DNA of 64,000 nt from Actinocorallia longicatena (GCF_039534125.1 NZ_BAAAUV010000003.1:1-64000); one strand, 5' to 3'; shown: positions 27,746 to 35,966, numbered from the stretch's first letter. A program made the numbers and translations. The notes: generated from the sequence alone by a model not told the origin.

Positions 27746-27973
27746 CTATGACGCGGTCGGCGGACGTCGGCCGTCCGGGCCGGGACGGGCCTTGAGCCGG
27801 CGCAGGAACAGGGCCATGTCGGCCGAGGCGTAGACCAGTGCGGCGCCGTCGGGGTGACGCGAGTTCCGGACCGCGACCGATCCGCTCCTCAGGCGACGGA
27901 TCTCCACGCAGTTCCCGGCCGGATTGCTGGCACTGCTCTTCCGCCAGCACTCCTCCGCTCCATGGTGGATCAT
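27746..27973 (-). CDS. DUF397 protein
   Basis: A 75-aa protein with the DUF397 signature WRKSSASNPAGNCVEIR, then SVAVRNSRHPDGAALVY and a C-terminal helix ADMALFLRRLK. DUF397 proteins accompany XRE-DUF5753 regulators in actinomycetes and are thought to modulate them, with antitoxin-like behaviour reported for some. It lies 22 bp upstream of the XRE gene and is surely co-transcribed. ATG at 27973 is used. A GTG at 27988 is possible and would add five residues. Confidence 0.88.
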   Translation of the reverse strand: MIHHGAEECWRKSSASNPAGNCVEIRRLRSGSVAVRNSRHPDGAALVYASADMALFLRRLKARPGPDGRRPPTAS

Positions 27974-28085
27974 CACGCTCTCACCCACACCGGCAACCCT
28001 TCCGCACCCGCCGTCGCACCCTGCCCCGACCGGGACGAGACCAAGATCGTCTCACCCTGCGACGCCACCAACACACCCTACACAC

Positions 28086-28141
28086 TGCATATGCATCGCC
28101 CTGCAAATCCTGTGCTGATGCACTTGCTTATGCATATGCAT
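28086..28141. promoter_or_regulatory. Paired palindromes TGCATATGCA, candidate operator
   Basis: The perfect 10-bp palindrome TGCATATGCA occurs at 28086-28095 and again at 28131-28140, where it extends to ATGCATATGCAT (28130-28141). Centres are 45 bp apart. Both lie in the ~215-bp region between the DUF397/XRE genes and the divergent cyclase-like gene, in an AT-rich patch unlike the surrounding DNA. A repressor dimer pair, perhaps the adjacent XRE protein, could bind here. No known motif is claimed. Confidence 0.4.
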
Positions 28142-28188
28142 CTGCGGGACCATGCTTTCAGCGATGAGTTGAGAGACGGGTGATCTGG

Positions 28189-28914
28189 ATGGCTCTCCGA
28201 CCGGCCGATCCGCCACCGAGCTCGAGCGGCCTTCGGACCCACCGGAACCGGCCGGTGCCCCACCGGCACCGGCCGCACCCGTCCCCGCAGACCGTCCGCC
28301 CCTTCCTGCCGGCCGGCTCGGCGGACGGTCCCGCCCACGGGCTGCGCCCGCGCATCCACACCACCATGCTCGCGGTCGACATCTGCGCCTTCGGTGATCC
28401 GCGCCGGGACGACACCGCCCAGCTCCGCCTGCGCCAGGAGATGTACGACCGGCTTCGCGACGCCTGCGGCCACGCCCGCCTGCCCTGGCAGGACTGCCAT
28501 CGCGAGGACCGGGGCGACGGCGCCCTGGTCATCGCGCCTCCGGAGACACCGACGGAGCGCCTCCTCGACCCGCTCGCGCGGAACCTGGCCGACGCGCTAC
28601 GCGACTACAACAGGCGGGCCCCCGACCACATGCGGCTCCAGCTCCGCCTCGCGGCCCACAGCGGCCTGATCAACCGCGACGCCTACGGTGTCACCGGCCA
28701 GGCCCTCGTCCACCTCTTCCGCCTCCTCGACGCCCGCGCCTTCAAGAAGGCGGTCAAGGACTCCGGCGCCTCCTTCGGCATGATCATCTCCGAGCGCTTC
28801 TACGGCGACGCCCTCAGCCACGGCGGACTCCCCGCCCCCGCCGACTACCAGCCGATCTCCGTCAAGACCAAGGAAACCCGCACCCGCGCCCACCTCCACA
28901 TCCCCGCCGGATAG
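28189..28914 (+). CDS. Class III nucleotidyl cyclase-like protein
   Basis: A 241-aa protein. The first ~55 residues are Pro/His/Arg-rich and disordered. The rest resembles the class III cyclase fold: TTMLAVDICAFGDPRRDD with the first metal-Asp position, DRGDGALVIAPP with the second, then LQLRLAAHSGLINRDAYGV. Such single-domain cyclase-like proteins are frequent in actinomycete regulatory and conflict loci, and many may be ligand sensors rather than cNMP makers. ATG at 28189 or GTG three codons earlier. Divergent from the DUF397/XRE pair, with paired palindromes between. Confidence 0.7.
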   Translation: MALRPADPPPSSSGLRTHRNRPVPHRHRPHPSPQTVRPFLPAGSADGPAHGLRPRIHTTMLAVDICAFGDPRRDDTAQLRLRQEMYDRLRDACGHARLPWQDCHREDRGDGALVIAPPETPTERLLDPLARNLADALRDYNRRAPDHMRLQLRLAAHSGLINRDAYGVTGQALVHLFRLLDARAFKKAVKDSGASFGMIISERFYGDALSHGGLPAPADYQPISVKTKETRTRAHLHIPAG

Positions 28915-28997
28915 CGGACAAACGAAGTCATGAAAATGTTAGTGAGCGCAAAGTAGCCACAATGAGCGGCGTGCTCTCTTTCCGATGTAACAGCAGG

Positions 28998-30140
28998 TTA
29001 GACGCCCAGGCTGCGGCCGATGATCTCCTTCATGATTTCGGTGGTGCCGCCGAAGATGGTTTGGATGCGGGCGTCCTGGTAGGCCTTGGCGATGGGGTAT
29101 TCGGTCATGTAGCCGTAGCCGCCGTAGAGCTGGACGCAGCGGTCGACCACGGACTTGAGCATCTCGGTGTTCCACCACTTGAGCATGGCGGCGGCTTCCG
29201 GAGTGAGGGTGCCGGCGTTGTCCTCGAGGATGCACTGGTCGGTGAAGGCGCGGGCGACCGTGATCTCGGTCTTCATCTCGGCGAGCTTGAAGCGGCTGTT
29301 CTGGAACTTGCCGATGGGACGGCCGAAGGCGGTGCGGGACTTGCAGTACTCGAGGGTCTGCTCGAAGGCCGTCTCGGCGCCGGCGAGGGCCGTCGCGCCG
29401 ATGCACAGGCGCTCGCGGGCCAGGTTGGTCATCAGGTAGATGAAGCCCTGGCCCTCCTCGCCGAGGAGGTTCGCGGCCGGGACGCGGACGTTGTCGAAGA
29501 ACAGCTCGGCGGTGTCCTGGGCGTGCATGCCGACCTTGTCGAGGTTGCGGCCGCGCTCGAAGCCCGCCATGCCGCGCTCGACGGCCAGCAGGGACACGCC
29601 GCGGGCGCCCGCCGCCGGGTCGGTCTTCGCGACGACGATCACCATGTCGGCGAGGATGCCGTTGGAGATGAAGGTCTTGGACCCGTTCAGGACGTAGTGG
29701 TCGCCGTCCTTGATCGCGGTGGTCTTGATGCCCTGGAGGTCGGAGCCGGCGGCGGGCTCGGTCATCGCGATGCCGGTGATCAGCTCGCCGGAGCAGTAGC
29801 CGGGGAACCAGCGCTGCCGCTGCTCCTCGTTGCAGAGCTGCTTGAGGTAGCCGCCGTTGATGTCGTTGTGCACCGAGAAGCCGGGGCCGTGGACTCCGGC
29901 CCTCGCCAGCTCCTCGTTGAAGATGACGTAGTAGCGGTAGTCGTCGTTGCCCCCGCCCCCGTACTCCTCGGGCAGGTTGATGCCGAGCAGCCCGGCGCGG
30001 CCCGCGGCCGTCCAGACGTCGCGGGAGACGACGCCGTCCTTCTCCCACTGCTCGTGGAACGGTGTGATCTCCTTCGCGATGAAAGACCGCACCATGTCGC
30101 GGAAGGCCTCGTGCTCTTCGTTGAAGATCTCGCGCGCCAC
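28998..30140 (-). CDS. Acyl-CoA dehydrogenase
   Basis: A 380-aa protein, full family length. Markers: ITGIAMTEPAAGSDLQGIKT in the FAD-binding loop, FISNGILADMVIVVAKTDP, LCIGATALAGAETAFEQTL, and QLYGGYGYMTEYPIAKAYQD with FGGTTEIMKEIIGRSLG at the end. It oxidises acyl-CoA to 2-enoyl-CoA with FAD, passing electrons to ETF in beta-oxidation or branched-chain degradation. GTG at 30140 has GGGAG 5 bases upstream. It follows the DUF2617 gene by 45 bp on the same strand. Substrate chain length cannot be read from the sequence. Confidence 0.95.
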   Translation of the reverse strand: MAREIFNEEHEAFRDMVRSFIAKEITPFHEQWEKDGVVSRDVWTAAGRAGLLGINLPEEYGGGGNDDYRYYVIFNEELARAGVHGPGFSVHNDINGGYLKQLCNEEQRQRWFPGYCSGELITGIAMTEPAAGSDLQGIKTTAIKDGDHYVLNGSKTFISNGILADMVIVVAKTDPAAGARGVSLLAVERGMAGFERGRNLDKVGMHAQDTAELFFDNVRVPAANLLGEEGQGFIYLMTNLARERLCIGATALAGAETAFEQTLEYCKSRTAFGRPIGKFQNSRFKLAEMKTEITVARAFTDQCILEDNAGTLTPEAAAMLKWWNTEMLKSVVDRCVQLYGGYGYMTEYPIAKAYQDARIQTIFGGTTEIMKEIIGRSLGV

Positions 30141-30185
30141 GCCTGCTCCCAGAAGTAAGTGACTACTGACAGGCGCAGAATAGCA

Positions 30186-30674
30186 CTACCCGATCAGCAT
30201 CCTGGAGCGGGTACTGACGATCTGCCTCGTGACCGGGAAGGTGTGCCACGCGCGCCACTCCAGACCCCGCCTGACCTGGCGGATCATCACCCCGGACAGG
30301 GCGTCCGGCTGGCCGGGAAAGCCCGCCGCGAGGGTGTCGTCGCGGCCGGACAGGTAGCGGCGCAGGAAGTCGACGGCGCGGGTGAAGTCGGCGTAGTCGC
30401 GGCGGTAGACGTCGGCGGTGAAGCCGTAGGACCAGCCGCTGACCTCGCGCCGGAGCTGGTAGGGCAGCGGGCCGTCGAGATCGTCGAGCTGGGCGACGGT
30501 CTCGACGACCGTCCCGGCGAGGACCTGGTGGCCCGATCCGAGCAGCCGGAGGTCGACCTCCATGCCCGCGACCCGGCGGACGCGCTGGGCCTGGGGTTCC
30601 CGGCCCGGTTCGTCGAGGGTGAAGGCGAGTGCGTCGGCGCGGACGTCGGCATGGGGGCGTGCCAGCTCCAGCAT
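30186..30674 (-). CDS. DUF2617 family protein
   Basis: A 162-aa protein. The start MLELARPHADVRADALAFTL and the later VDLRLLGSGHQVLAGTVVET, LAAGFPGQPDALSGVMI and WHTFPVTRQIVSTRS are typical of DUF2617, a conserved actinobacterial protein of unknown function. ATG at 30674 is chosen because it matches family N-termini and has GGAAGG 5 bases upstream; the open frame extends further but without support. Followed by the acyl-CoA dehydrogenase. Confidence 0.82.
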   Translation of the reverse strand: MLELARPHADVRADALAFTLDEPGREPQAQRVRRVAGMEVDLRLLGSGHQVLAGTVVETVAQLDDLDGPLPYQLRREVSGWSYGFTADVYRRDYADFTRAVDFLRRYLSGRDDTLAAGFPGQPDALSGVMIRQVRRGLEWRAWHTFPVTRQIVSTRSRMLIG

Positions 30675-30831
30675 CGGAACCTTCCAAACGGGCCGGGGGA
30701 AATCGAGGGCGTTGGCCTGCATTGTAAGGACATCGCCGGGGATGGTCACGACCCGTTTAGGAAGGAACATTGACGATAATCGGGCCACCGATATCACCCC
30801 GTGGTGACGGAACGCCTGCCGCTCGGCCCGT

Positions 30832-31242
30832 TCACAGGGTGAGGCGAAGCAGGCGGAGGAGTTCGGTGGACTCGGCCGGGGTGAGGGCGGCGAGGAACTC
30901 GCGTTCGGCGGCGGCGCGGGCGGTCTCCGCCGAGTGGAAGCGGTCGCGGCCGCCGGGCGTCAGCTCCACGATGTTCCGGCGGCGGTCCTCGGGGCTGCGG
31001 CGGCGCTCGACCACGCCCTTCGCCTCGAGGGCGTCGAGGAGGGCGACCATGGTCGTGCGGTCGACGCCGAGGCGTTCGGCCGCTTCCAGCTGGGAGAGGG
31101 GCCGCCCCTCGGCGAGGACCGCGAGGACGGCGAGTTCACGGCCGCCGAGCCCGTGCGGCTCGGTCGCGGCCTCGACGAGCGCGCCCAGCCGCAGCTGGGC
31201 GTGTTTCAGCAGGTATCCGAGACGCGAGGTCAGCACTTCCAC
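30832..31242 (-). CDS. MarR-family transcriptional regulator
   Basis: A 136-aa winged-helix protein with the MarR pattern: LGGRELAVLAVLAEGRPLSQ, AAERLGVDRTTMVALLDALE, GVVERRRSPEDRRRNIVELT. It is divergent from the flavin-dependent oxidoreductase gene, and the 60 bp between them hold a perfect 27-bp palindrome, the expected operator for autoregulation and control of the oxidoreductase. GTG start at 31242. The effector is unknown; MarR proteins usually sense phenolics, drugs or oxidants. Confidence 0.93.
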   Translation of the reverse strand: MEVLTSRLGYLLKHAQLRLGALVEAATEPHGLGGRELAVLAVLAEGRPLSQLEAAERLGVDRTTMVALLDALEAKGVVERRRSPEDRRRNIVELTPGGRDRFHSAETARAAAEREFLAALTPAESTELLRLLRLTL

Positions 31243-31262
31243 AGCTCGAATATAGCCGCAGA

Positions 31263-31289
31263 CTGATCGTCAGCACTGCTGACGATCAG
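31263..31289. promoter_or_regulatory. Perfect 27-bp palindrome, MarR operator candidate
   Basis: Arms CTGATCGTCAGCA (31263-31275) and TGCTGACGATCAG (31277-31289) are exact reverse complements around a single C at 31276. The site lies 21 bp from the MarR start and 14 bp from the oxidoreductase ATG, so binding would block both promoters. Length and symmetry are those of a dimeric repressor operator. Confidence 0.85.
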
Positions 31290-31302
31290 CTAGTCTGCAC
31301 AT

Positions 31303-32196
31303 ATGACGCTGACCTTCGGCATGAAGACCACGCCCATGCACGTCCACCACCGCGACATCCTGCGCGCCTGGGAGGACGCCGACGCCCACCCCGAGATCGC
31401 CGACGCCTGGCTCTGGGACCACCTCCTGCCCGTCGCGGGCCCGGGCACCGGCCCCGTCTACGAGGGCTGGACGCTGCTCAGCGCCCTCGCCGCCCGGACC
31501 GAACGCGTCGGCCTCGGCCTGCTGGTCACCAGCAACCGCCTGCGGGAACCGGCCGTCCTCGGGAAGATCGCGACGACCGTCGACGTCCTGTCCGAGGGAC
31601 GTCTCATCATGGGACTCGGGGTCGGCGGCACCCGCCAGCCGCCCGGTGCCGGCGGCATGCCCGGCGCCAACCCGGCGATCGCCGAGTACGCCGCCTACGG
31701 CCTGCCGCTGCCGGGCCCGGCCGAGGGACTCTCCCGCCTCGCCGAGACGATCGCGATCCTGCGCCACATGTGGTCGGGGCGGGAGTTCGACTTCGACGGC
31801 CCGCACACCACCCTGCGCGGCTGCGTGAACTCGCCCGGGCCGGTCCGTCCCGGCGGGCCGCCGCTGCTGCTCGGCGGCTGGGGTCCGCGCATGCTGCGCC
31901 TCGTCGCCGAGCACGCGGACATGTGGAACATCCCGGGCCCGCCGCACAACTCCCTGGACTACATCGAGGAGCGCATGAAGATCCTCGACGCGCACTGCGC
32001 CGACCTCTCCCGCGACCCGGCCTCGATCACCCGGTCCGTCCAGCTCATCGTCGACTACGCCGACCCGTCCGCGACCGTCCGCCAGGTCCGCGACCTCGCC
32101 TCGGCCGGCCTGACGCACATCGTCCTCTCCCTGCCGCGCCCCTACCCGGAACGCCCGGCGGCCTGGCTGGTCGAGGAGATCATCGCCCACGCCTGA
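31303..32196 (+). CDS. LLM-class flavin-dependent oxidoreductase
   Basis: A 297-aa luciferase-like (F420- or FMN-dependent) protein: DAWLWDHLLPVAGPG, ARTERVGLGLLVTSNRLREP, VDVLSEGRLIMGLGVGG, PLLLGGWGPRMLRLVAEHAD. TIM-barrel monooxygenase or reductase acting on an unknown small molecule. The ATG lies 14 bp after the palindromic operator, so the mRNA leader is short or absent. Probably induced when the divergent MarR protein releases DNA, suggesting a detoxification role. Confidence 0.92.
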   Translation: MTLTFGMKTTPMHVHHRDILRAWEDADAHPEIADAWLWDHLLPVAGPGTGPVYEGWTLLSALAARTERVGLGLLVTSNRLREPAVLGKIATTVDVLSEGRLIMGLGVGGTRQPPGAGGMPGANPAIAEYAAYGLPLPGPAEGLSRLAETIAILRHMWSGREFDFDGPHTTLRGCVNSPGPVRPGGPPLLLGGWGPRMLRLVAEHADMWNIPGPPHNSLDYIEERMKILDAHCADLSRDPASITRSVQLIVDYADPSATVRQVRDLASAGLTHIVLSLPRPYPERPAAWLVEEIIAHA

Positions 32197-32316
32197 GCCT
32201 GCGGCCGGCCAGGATCGCCCGGCGGGCTGCCGAAAGAGCCCTGCCTGACCGTCCGCTTCGCCGGGTAAGCCGCACCACCGGGCAAGCCGAGCGCCCAGCC
32301 GAAGCGCGCCGCCGGT

Positions 32317-33396
32317 TCAGGTGAGGCGGGTGACGGCCTCGGCGATGCGTTCGTCGGTCGCGGTGAGGGCTATGCGGACGTGGTGGGAGCCGGCGGTGCC
32401 GTAGAAGTCGCCGGGGGCCACGAGGATGCCCAGGGACGCCAGGTGGGCGACGGTGTCCCAGCAGGGTTCGTCGCGGGTGGACCAGAGGTAGAGGGAGGCC
32501 TCGGAGTGGTCGATGCGGAAGCCGTGGGCCTCGAGGGCGGGCTTCAGGGACGCGCGGCGGGCGGCGTACCGGGCGTGCTGCTCCTTGACGTGCTGGTCGT
32601 CGCCGTAGGCGACGGTCATCGCCGCCTGGACGGGCGCAGGCATGATCATTCCGGCGTGCTTGCGGACCTCGAGCAGCCGCTTGACCAGGGCCGGGTCCCC
32701 GGTGACGAACCCCGCACGGTACCCGGCCAGGTTCGACCTCTTCGACAGGCTGTGGATGGCGAGCAGCCCCTCGTGGGAGCCGCCGCAGACATCGGGATGC
32801 AGGATCGAGACCGGCTCCTCGCCCTCCCAGACGAGCTCGATGTAGCACTCGTCGCTGATCACGATGACGCCGCGTTCGCGCGCCCACTCCACGACCTTGC
32901 GCAGGTGGGCGGCGGGCAGCACCTTCCCGGTGGGGTTCGACGGCGAGTTCAGCCAGACGATCTTCGGCGTCGCGGGGCCGAGCGTCAGCAGGCCGTCGGC
33001 GGCGACTCCGGTCGCGCCGACGATCCGCGCGCCGATGTCGTAGGTCGGGTAGGCGAGCGCGGGGAACACGACGGTGTCGCCCGGACCCACGCCGAGCAGC
33101 AGCGGCAGCCAGGCGACGAGTTCCTTGGTGCCGATCGCGGGCAGCACGGCGGCGGGGTCGGCCGCGACGCCGAGGCGGCGGTCCAGCCAGCCGGCGACCG
33201 CCTCGCGCAGGGCGGGGGTGCCGTAGGTCAGGGGGTAGCCGTGCGCGTCGGACGCGGCCGCGAGGGCGTCGCGGACGAGCTGCGGGGTGGGGTCGACGGG
33301 CGTGCCCACCGAGAGGTCCACCAGCCCGCCGGGGTGCGCGGAGGCCGTCTTCTTGAACGGTTCGAGCCGGTCCCAGGGGAAATCGGGCAGCAGCAT
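32317..33396 (-). CDS. dapC: Succinyldiaminopimelate transaminase
   Basis: A 359-aa class I/II PLP aminotransferase: LVDLSVGTPVDPTP, LTYGTPALREAVAGWLDRR, IVWLNSPSNPTGKVLPAAHL, VISDECYIEL, with the PLP lysine in SLSKRSNLAGYRAGF. The start LLPDFPWDRLEPFKKTASAH and the ferredoxin gene just upstream are the conserved actinobacterial DapC context. It makes N-succinyl-LL-2,6-diaminopimelate for lysine and peptidoglycan. ATG at 33396. Separated from the ferredoxin gene by a strong hairpin. Confidence 0.92.
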   Translation of the reverse strand: MLLPDFPWDRLEPFKKTASAHPGGLVDLSVGTPVDPTPQLVRDALAAASDAHGYPLTYGTPALREAVAGWLDRRLGVAADPAAVLPAIGTKELVAWLPLLLGVGPGDTVVFPALAYPTYDIGARIVGATGVAADGLLTLGPATPKIVWLNSPSNPTGKVLPAAHLRKVVEWARERGVIVISDECYIELVWEGEEPVSILHPDVCGGSHEGLLAIHSLSKRSNLAGYRAGFVTGDPALVKRLLEVRKHAGMIMPAPVQAAMTVAYGDDQHVKEQHARYAARRASLKPALEAHGFRIDHSEASLYLWSTRDEPCWDTVAHLASLGILVAPGDFYGTAGSHHVRIALTATDERIAEAVTRLT

Positions 33397-33416
33397 CTGT
33401 TCCTCCTCCTGACATG

Positions 33417-33453
33417 CCTCTCGGCCGCGCCCCGAGGGGTCGCGGCCGAGAGG
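33417..33453 (-). terminator. Strong hairpin downstream of ferredoxin gene
   Basis: A 13-bp perfect stem, CCTCTCGGCCGCG (33417-33429) with its complement (33441-33453), and a loop that can pair further (CCC/GGG). It lies between the ferredoxin stop and the dapC start. Likely terminates or attenuates ferredoxin transcription, leaving partial read-through to dapC. Confidence 0.75.
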
Positions 33454-33468
33454 TCCAGACGTGTGAAG

Positions 33469-33789
33469 CTATTCGCCCTGGGGCGGAAGCGCGGCCACGA
33501 TGGGGTGGTCACGCTCGATCTTGCCGACCTTGGAGGCACCGCCCGGCGAACCGAGCTCCTCGAAGAAGTCCACGTTGACCTTGTAGAAGTCCTTCCACTG
33601 CTCCGGGAGGTCATCTTCATAGTAGATGGCTTCCACGGGGCAGACCGGCTCGCACGCACCGCAGTCGACGCACTCGTCGGGCTGGATGTAGAGCTGGCGC
33701 TGGCCCTCGTAGATGCAGTCGACCGGGCACTCTTCAATGCAGGCCTTGTCGAGAACGTCCACGCAAGGCTGCGCGATGACGTAGGTCAC
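33469..33789 (-). CDS. fdxA: 7Fe ferredoxin
   Basis: A 106-aa protein. Cysteines in CVDVLDKACIEECPVDCIYE and CVDCGACEPVCPVEAIYYED are arranged for one [3Fe-4S] and one [4Fe-4S] cluster, as in mycobacterial and streptomycete FdxA-type ferredoxins. A low-potential electron carrier, often for cytochrome P450s or oxidoreductases. GTG start. Next to dapC as in many actinomycetes. The region upstream holds a GCAATA-G-TATTGC palindrome at 33853-33865. Confidence 0.94.
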   Translation of the reverse strand: MTYVIAQPCVDVLDKACIEECPVDCIYEGQRQLYIQPDECVDCGACEPVCPVEAIYYEDDLPEQWKDFYKVNVDFFEELGSPGGASKVGKIERDHPIVAALPPQGE

Positions 33790-33901
33790 GCCGTACTCCT
33801 CTCAGAACTTCCCGGCCCTAGCCGTCAGCCACGGCTCACCGTAAGCATGTGGGCAATAGTATTGCTGGCGCCGGGTATTCATTTCGACGTGGGGGTGCCC
33901 C

Positions 33902-34150
33902 TTGTCATCCCGTTTCGCCGCACAGCTCGTCGTAACGGTCACGCCAGCCGATGTCGGCCAGCGGGTCTCGCTGCGCAGACGTCTGCCCACGGGAGAGTAC
34001 AGCGATGTCGTCGGCATCCTCGAATCCTGGTCCGACGGCACCCTGACCGTCCGCAGGCGCACCGACGAGATCGTCACGATCGCCGAGTCCGTCCTCGCCG
34101 CGGGCAAGGTCGTCCCGCCGATGCCGCCCCGCCGGCCGCGCACCGCCTGA
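33902..34150 (+). CDS. Small protein like the N-domain of Rv0428c-type GNAT proteins
   Basis: An 82-aa protein. RRRLPTGEYSDVVGILESWS and LTVRRRTDEIVTIAESVLAA resemble the small beta-barrel N-domain that in many actinomycetes is fused to a GNAT acetyltransferase beside the same ferredoxin gene. The acetyltransferase part is absent: a stop follows at 34150 and the next gene is a convergent crotonase. TTG start with GGGGG about 6 bases upstream; the start is uncertain. Either a stand-alone domain or a truncated gene. Confidence 0.6.
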   Translation: MSSRFAAQLVVTVTPADVGQRVSLRRRLPTGEYSDVVGILESWSDGTLTVRRRTDEIVTIAESVLAAGKVVPPMPPRRPRTA

Positions 34151-34162
34151 CGTGACGCTCCG

Positions 34163-35035
34163 TCAGTTCTCGAGGTGCTTCGGGAACTCCGGGACGCGCG
34201 GAAGGTCCTTGGAGACCGACATCGGGAACACCGCCGGACGCTTCTCCAGGAACGAGGTGACGCCCTCGGCGGCGTCGGGCGCGGCGCCCAGCTCGGCCAT
34301 GAGGCGGGAGTCGGCGGCATGGGCCTGCCAGGGCGTCTCGGCGGACAGGCCCGCGTACATGAGGCGGCGGATCGCGGCGACGGCGACGCCCGAGGTGTTG
34401 TCGGCGACCTCGCGGGCCAGCGCGTAGGCGGTGGGCAGCAGGTCCTCGGGCTCGACGATCCGGGAGACCAGCCGCCCTTCGAGGGCCTCGGCGGCGGGGA
34501 AGACGCGGCCGGTCATCGCCCACTCCATCGCCTGGGAGATCCCGACGACGCGCGGCAGGTACCAGGACGAGGCGGCCTCGGCGACGATGCCGCGGCGGGC
34601 GAAGACGAACCCGAACTTGGCGTTGCCGGAGGCGATCCGGACGTCCATCGGCAGGGTGAAGGTGATGCCGACGCCGACCGCGGCACCGTTGATCGCGCCG
34701 ATGACGGGCTTCAGGCAGGCGGCGATGCGCAGCACGACGGTGCCGCCGCCGTCCCGCGGGTTGCCGTCCTCGAGGAGGTCGTCGCCGAACATGTCGTCGC
34801 TGGCGTCCTTGTTGAAGGTCTCGCCGCCGCTCTGCAGGTCGGCCCCGGCGCAGAAGGCGCGGCCCGCCCCCGTGACGACAACGGCGCGGACGGCGTCGTC
34901 GGCGTCGATCCGGTCGAAGACGTCGATCATCTCGGCCCGCATGACGTTCGTGTAGGCGTTCATGCGGTCGGGGCGGTTGAGGGTGACCGTCGCGATCCCG
35001 TCCTCGACCGCGTAGGTGATCTGCTCGTAGCCCAT
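34163..35035 (-). CDS. Enoyl-CoA hydratase/isomerase (crotonase) family protein
   Basis: A 290-aa crotonase: ATVTLNRPDRMNAYTNVMRA, VVVTGAGRAFCAGADLQ (oxyanion-hole loop), KPVIGAINGAAVGVGITFTL, FVFARRGIVAEAASSWYLPR with the usual Glu position. Hydrates 2-enoyl-CoAs or performs a related acyl-CoA reaction. ATG at 35035. The divergent region before the methyltransferase gene carries an inverted repeat that may be its operator. Precise substrate unknown. Confidence 0.93.
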   Translation of the reverse strand: MGYEQITYAVEDGIATVTLNRPDRMNAYTNVMRAEMIDVFDRIDADDAVRAVVVTGAGRAFCAGADLQSGGETFNKDASDDMFGDDLLEDGNPRDGGGTVVLRIAACLKPVIGAINGAAVGVGITFTLPMDVRIASGNAKFGFVFARRGIVAEAASSWYLPRVVGISQAMEWAMTGRVFPAAEALEGRLVSRIVEPEDLLPTAYALAREVADNTSGVAVAAIRRLMYAGLSAETPWQAHAADSRLMAELGAAPDAAEGVTSFLEKRPAVFPMSVSKDLPRVPEFPKHLEN

Positions 35036-35070
35036 GATGCCTCCGCGCCTGAAGATTGGTGAGCCAGATT

Positions 35071-35087
35071 CTAGAAAGTCATTCTAG
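35071..35087. promoter_or_regulatory. Inverted repeat upstream of crotonase gene
   Basis: CTAGAA (35071-35076), 5-bp spacer AGTCA, TTCTAG (35082-35087). Perfect 6-bp arms in an AT-rich pocket between the divergent crotonase and methyltransferase genes, 36 bp from the crotonase start. Plausible site for a fatty-acid-type TetR/FadR-like repressor encoded elsewhere. Confidence 0.4.
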
Positions 35088-35152
35088 GCAGAGCCGCAAC
35101 GGGTGGGCCCCCGAGCCCCCGCAGGAGGGGAATAGTCGGATATCTTCGCTTC

Positions 35153-35950
35153 ATGAACTGGGGCGTCGCCACCTACGACTCCGCCTTCGGGTATGTGTCG
35201 GCCCATGGCGCACCGCTGATCGACCTGCTCGATCCGCAGCCCGGTGAGCGGATCATCGACCTCGGCTGCGGCGCGGGGATGCTCACCGCCGAGCTCGCCG
35301 CGCGCGGCGCCGAGCCGCTCGGCCTCGACGGGAACCCGCATCTGATCGCCCAGGCGAGCTCCCAGTTCCCCGAGCTGTCCTTCGCCGTCGGGGACGCCGC
35401 CGACTTCACCGTCGCCGACCGCTACGACGCGGTGATCTCGATGTCGGCACTGCACTGGATGGCCCGCGACCCCGACGCCGTCCTGGCGCGGGTGCACGCC
35501 TCGCTCCGTCCGGGCGGGCGGTTCGTCGCCGAGATGGGCGGGGCCGGCAACTGCGCCGAGCTGATCGCCGCGATGCAGACCGCCTGGCGCGACTACGACC
35601 TGCCCGAACCCGAGCTGCCCTGGTACTTCCCCACCCCGGCCGACTACGCGACCCGTCTCGAGGAGGCCGGGTTCACCGTCAGGCTGCTGGAGTACTTCGA
35701 CCGTCCGACCCGGATGACCGACGCCCCCGACGGGGCCGCCGACTGGGTCCGGCTGTTCGCCGCCGCGCCGCTCGCCGGGGTCCCCTCCGAGCTGATCGAG
35801 CCCGTCCTGTCGCGCGTCAACACCCTCGCGGCGCCCGCGCTGCGCCGCGAGTCCGGCTGGGTCGCCGACTATGTCCGGCTCCGCTTCGCGGCCGTCCGCA
35901 AGGCCAACGGCAAGCCCGTCCAGGAGATGCCGCTCCTCGGCGCGATCTGA
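35153..35950 (+). CDS. SAM-dependent class I methyltransferase
   Basis: A 265-aa protein with motif I IIDLGCGAGMLTAELAARGA, an acidic strand end AEPLGLDGNPHL, GDAADF and YDAVISMSALHWM, RVHASLRPGGRFVAEMGG. Trans-aconitate methyltransferase-like overall. Methyl acceptor unknown. ATG at 35153; it ends 16 bp before the convergent CysRS-like gene. Confidence 0.88.
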   Translation: MNWGVATYDSAFGYVSAHGAPLIDLLDPQPGERIIDLGCGAGMLTAELAARGAEPLGLDGNPHLIAQASSQFPELSFAVGDAADFTVADRYDAVISMSALHWMARDPDAVLARVHASLRPGGRFVAEMGGAGNCAELIAAMQTAWRDYDLPEPELPWYFPTPADYATRLEEAGFTVRLLEYFDRPTRMTDAPDGAADWVRLFAAAPLAGVPSELIEPVLSRVNTLAAPALRRESGWVADYVRLRFAAVRKANGKPVQEMPLLGAI

Positions 35951-35966
35951 GCCCGCCCAGCCCGGA

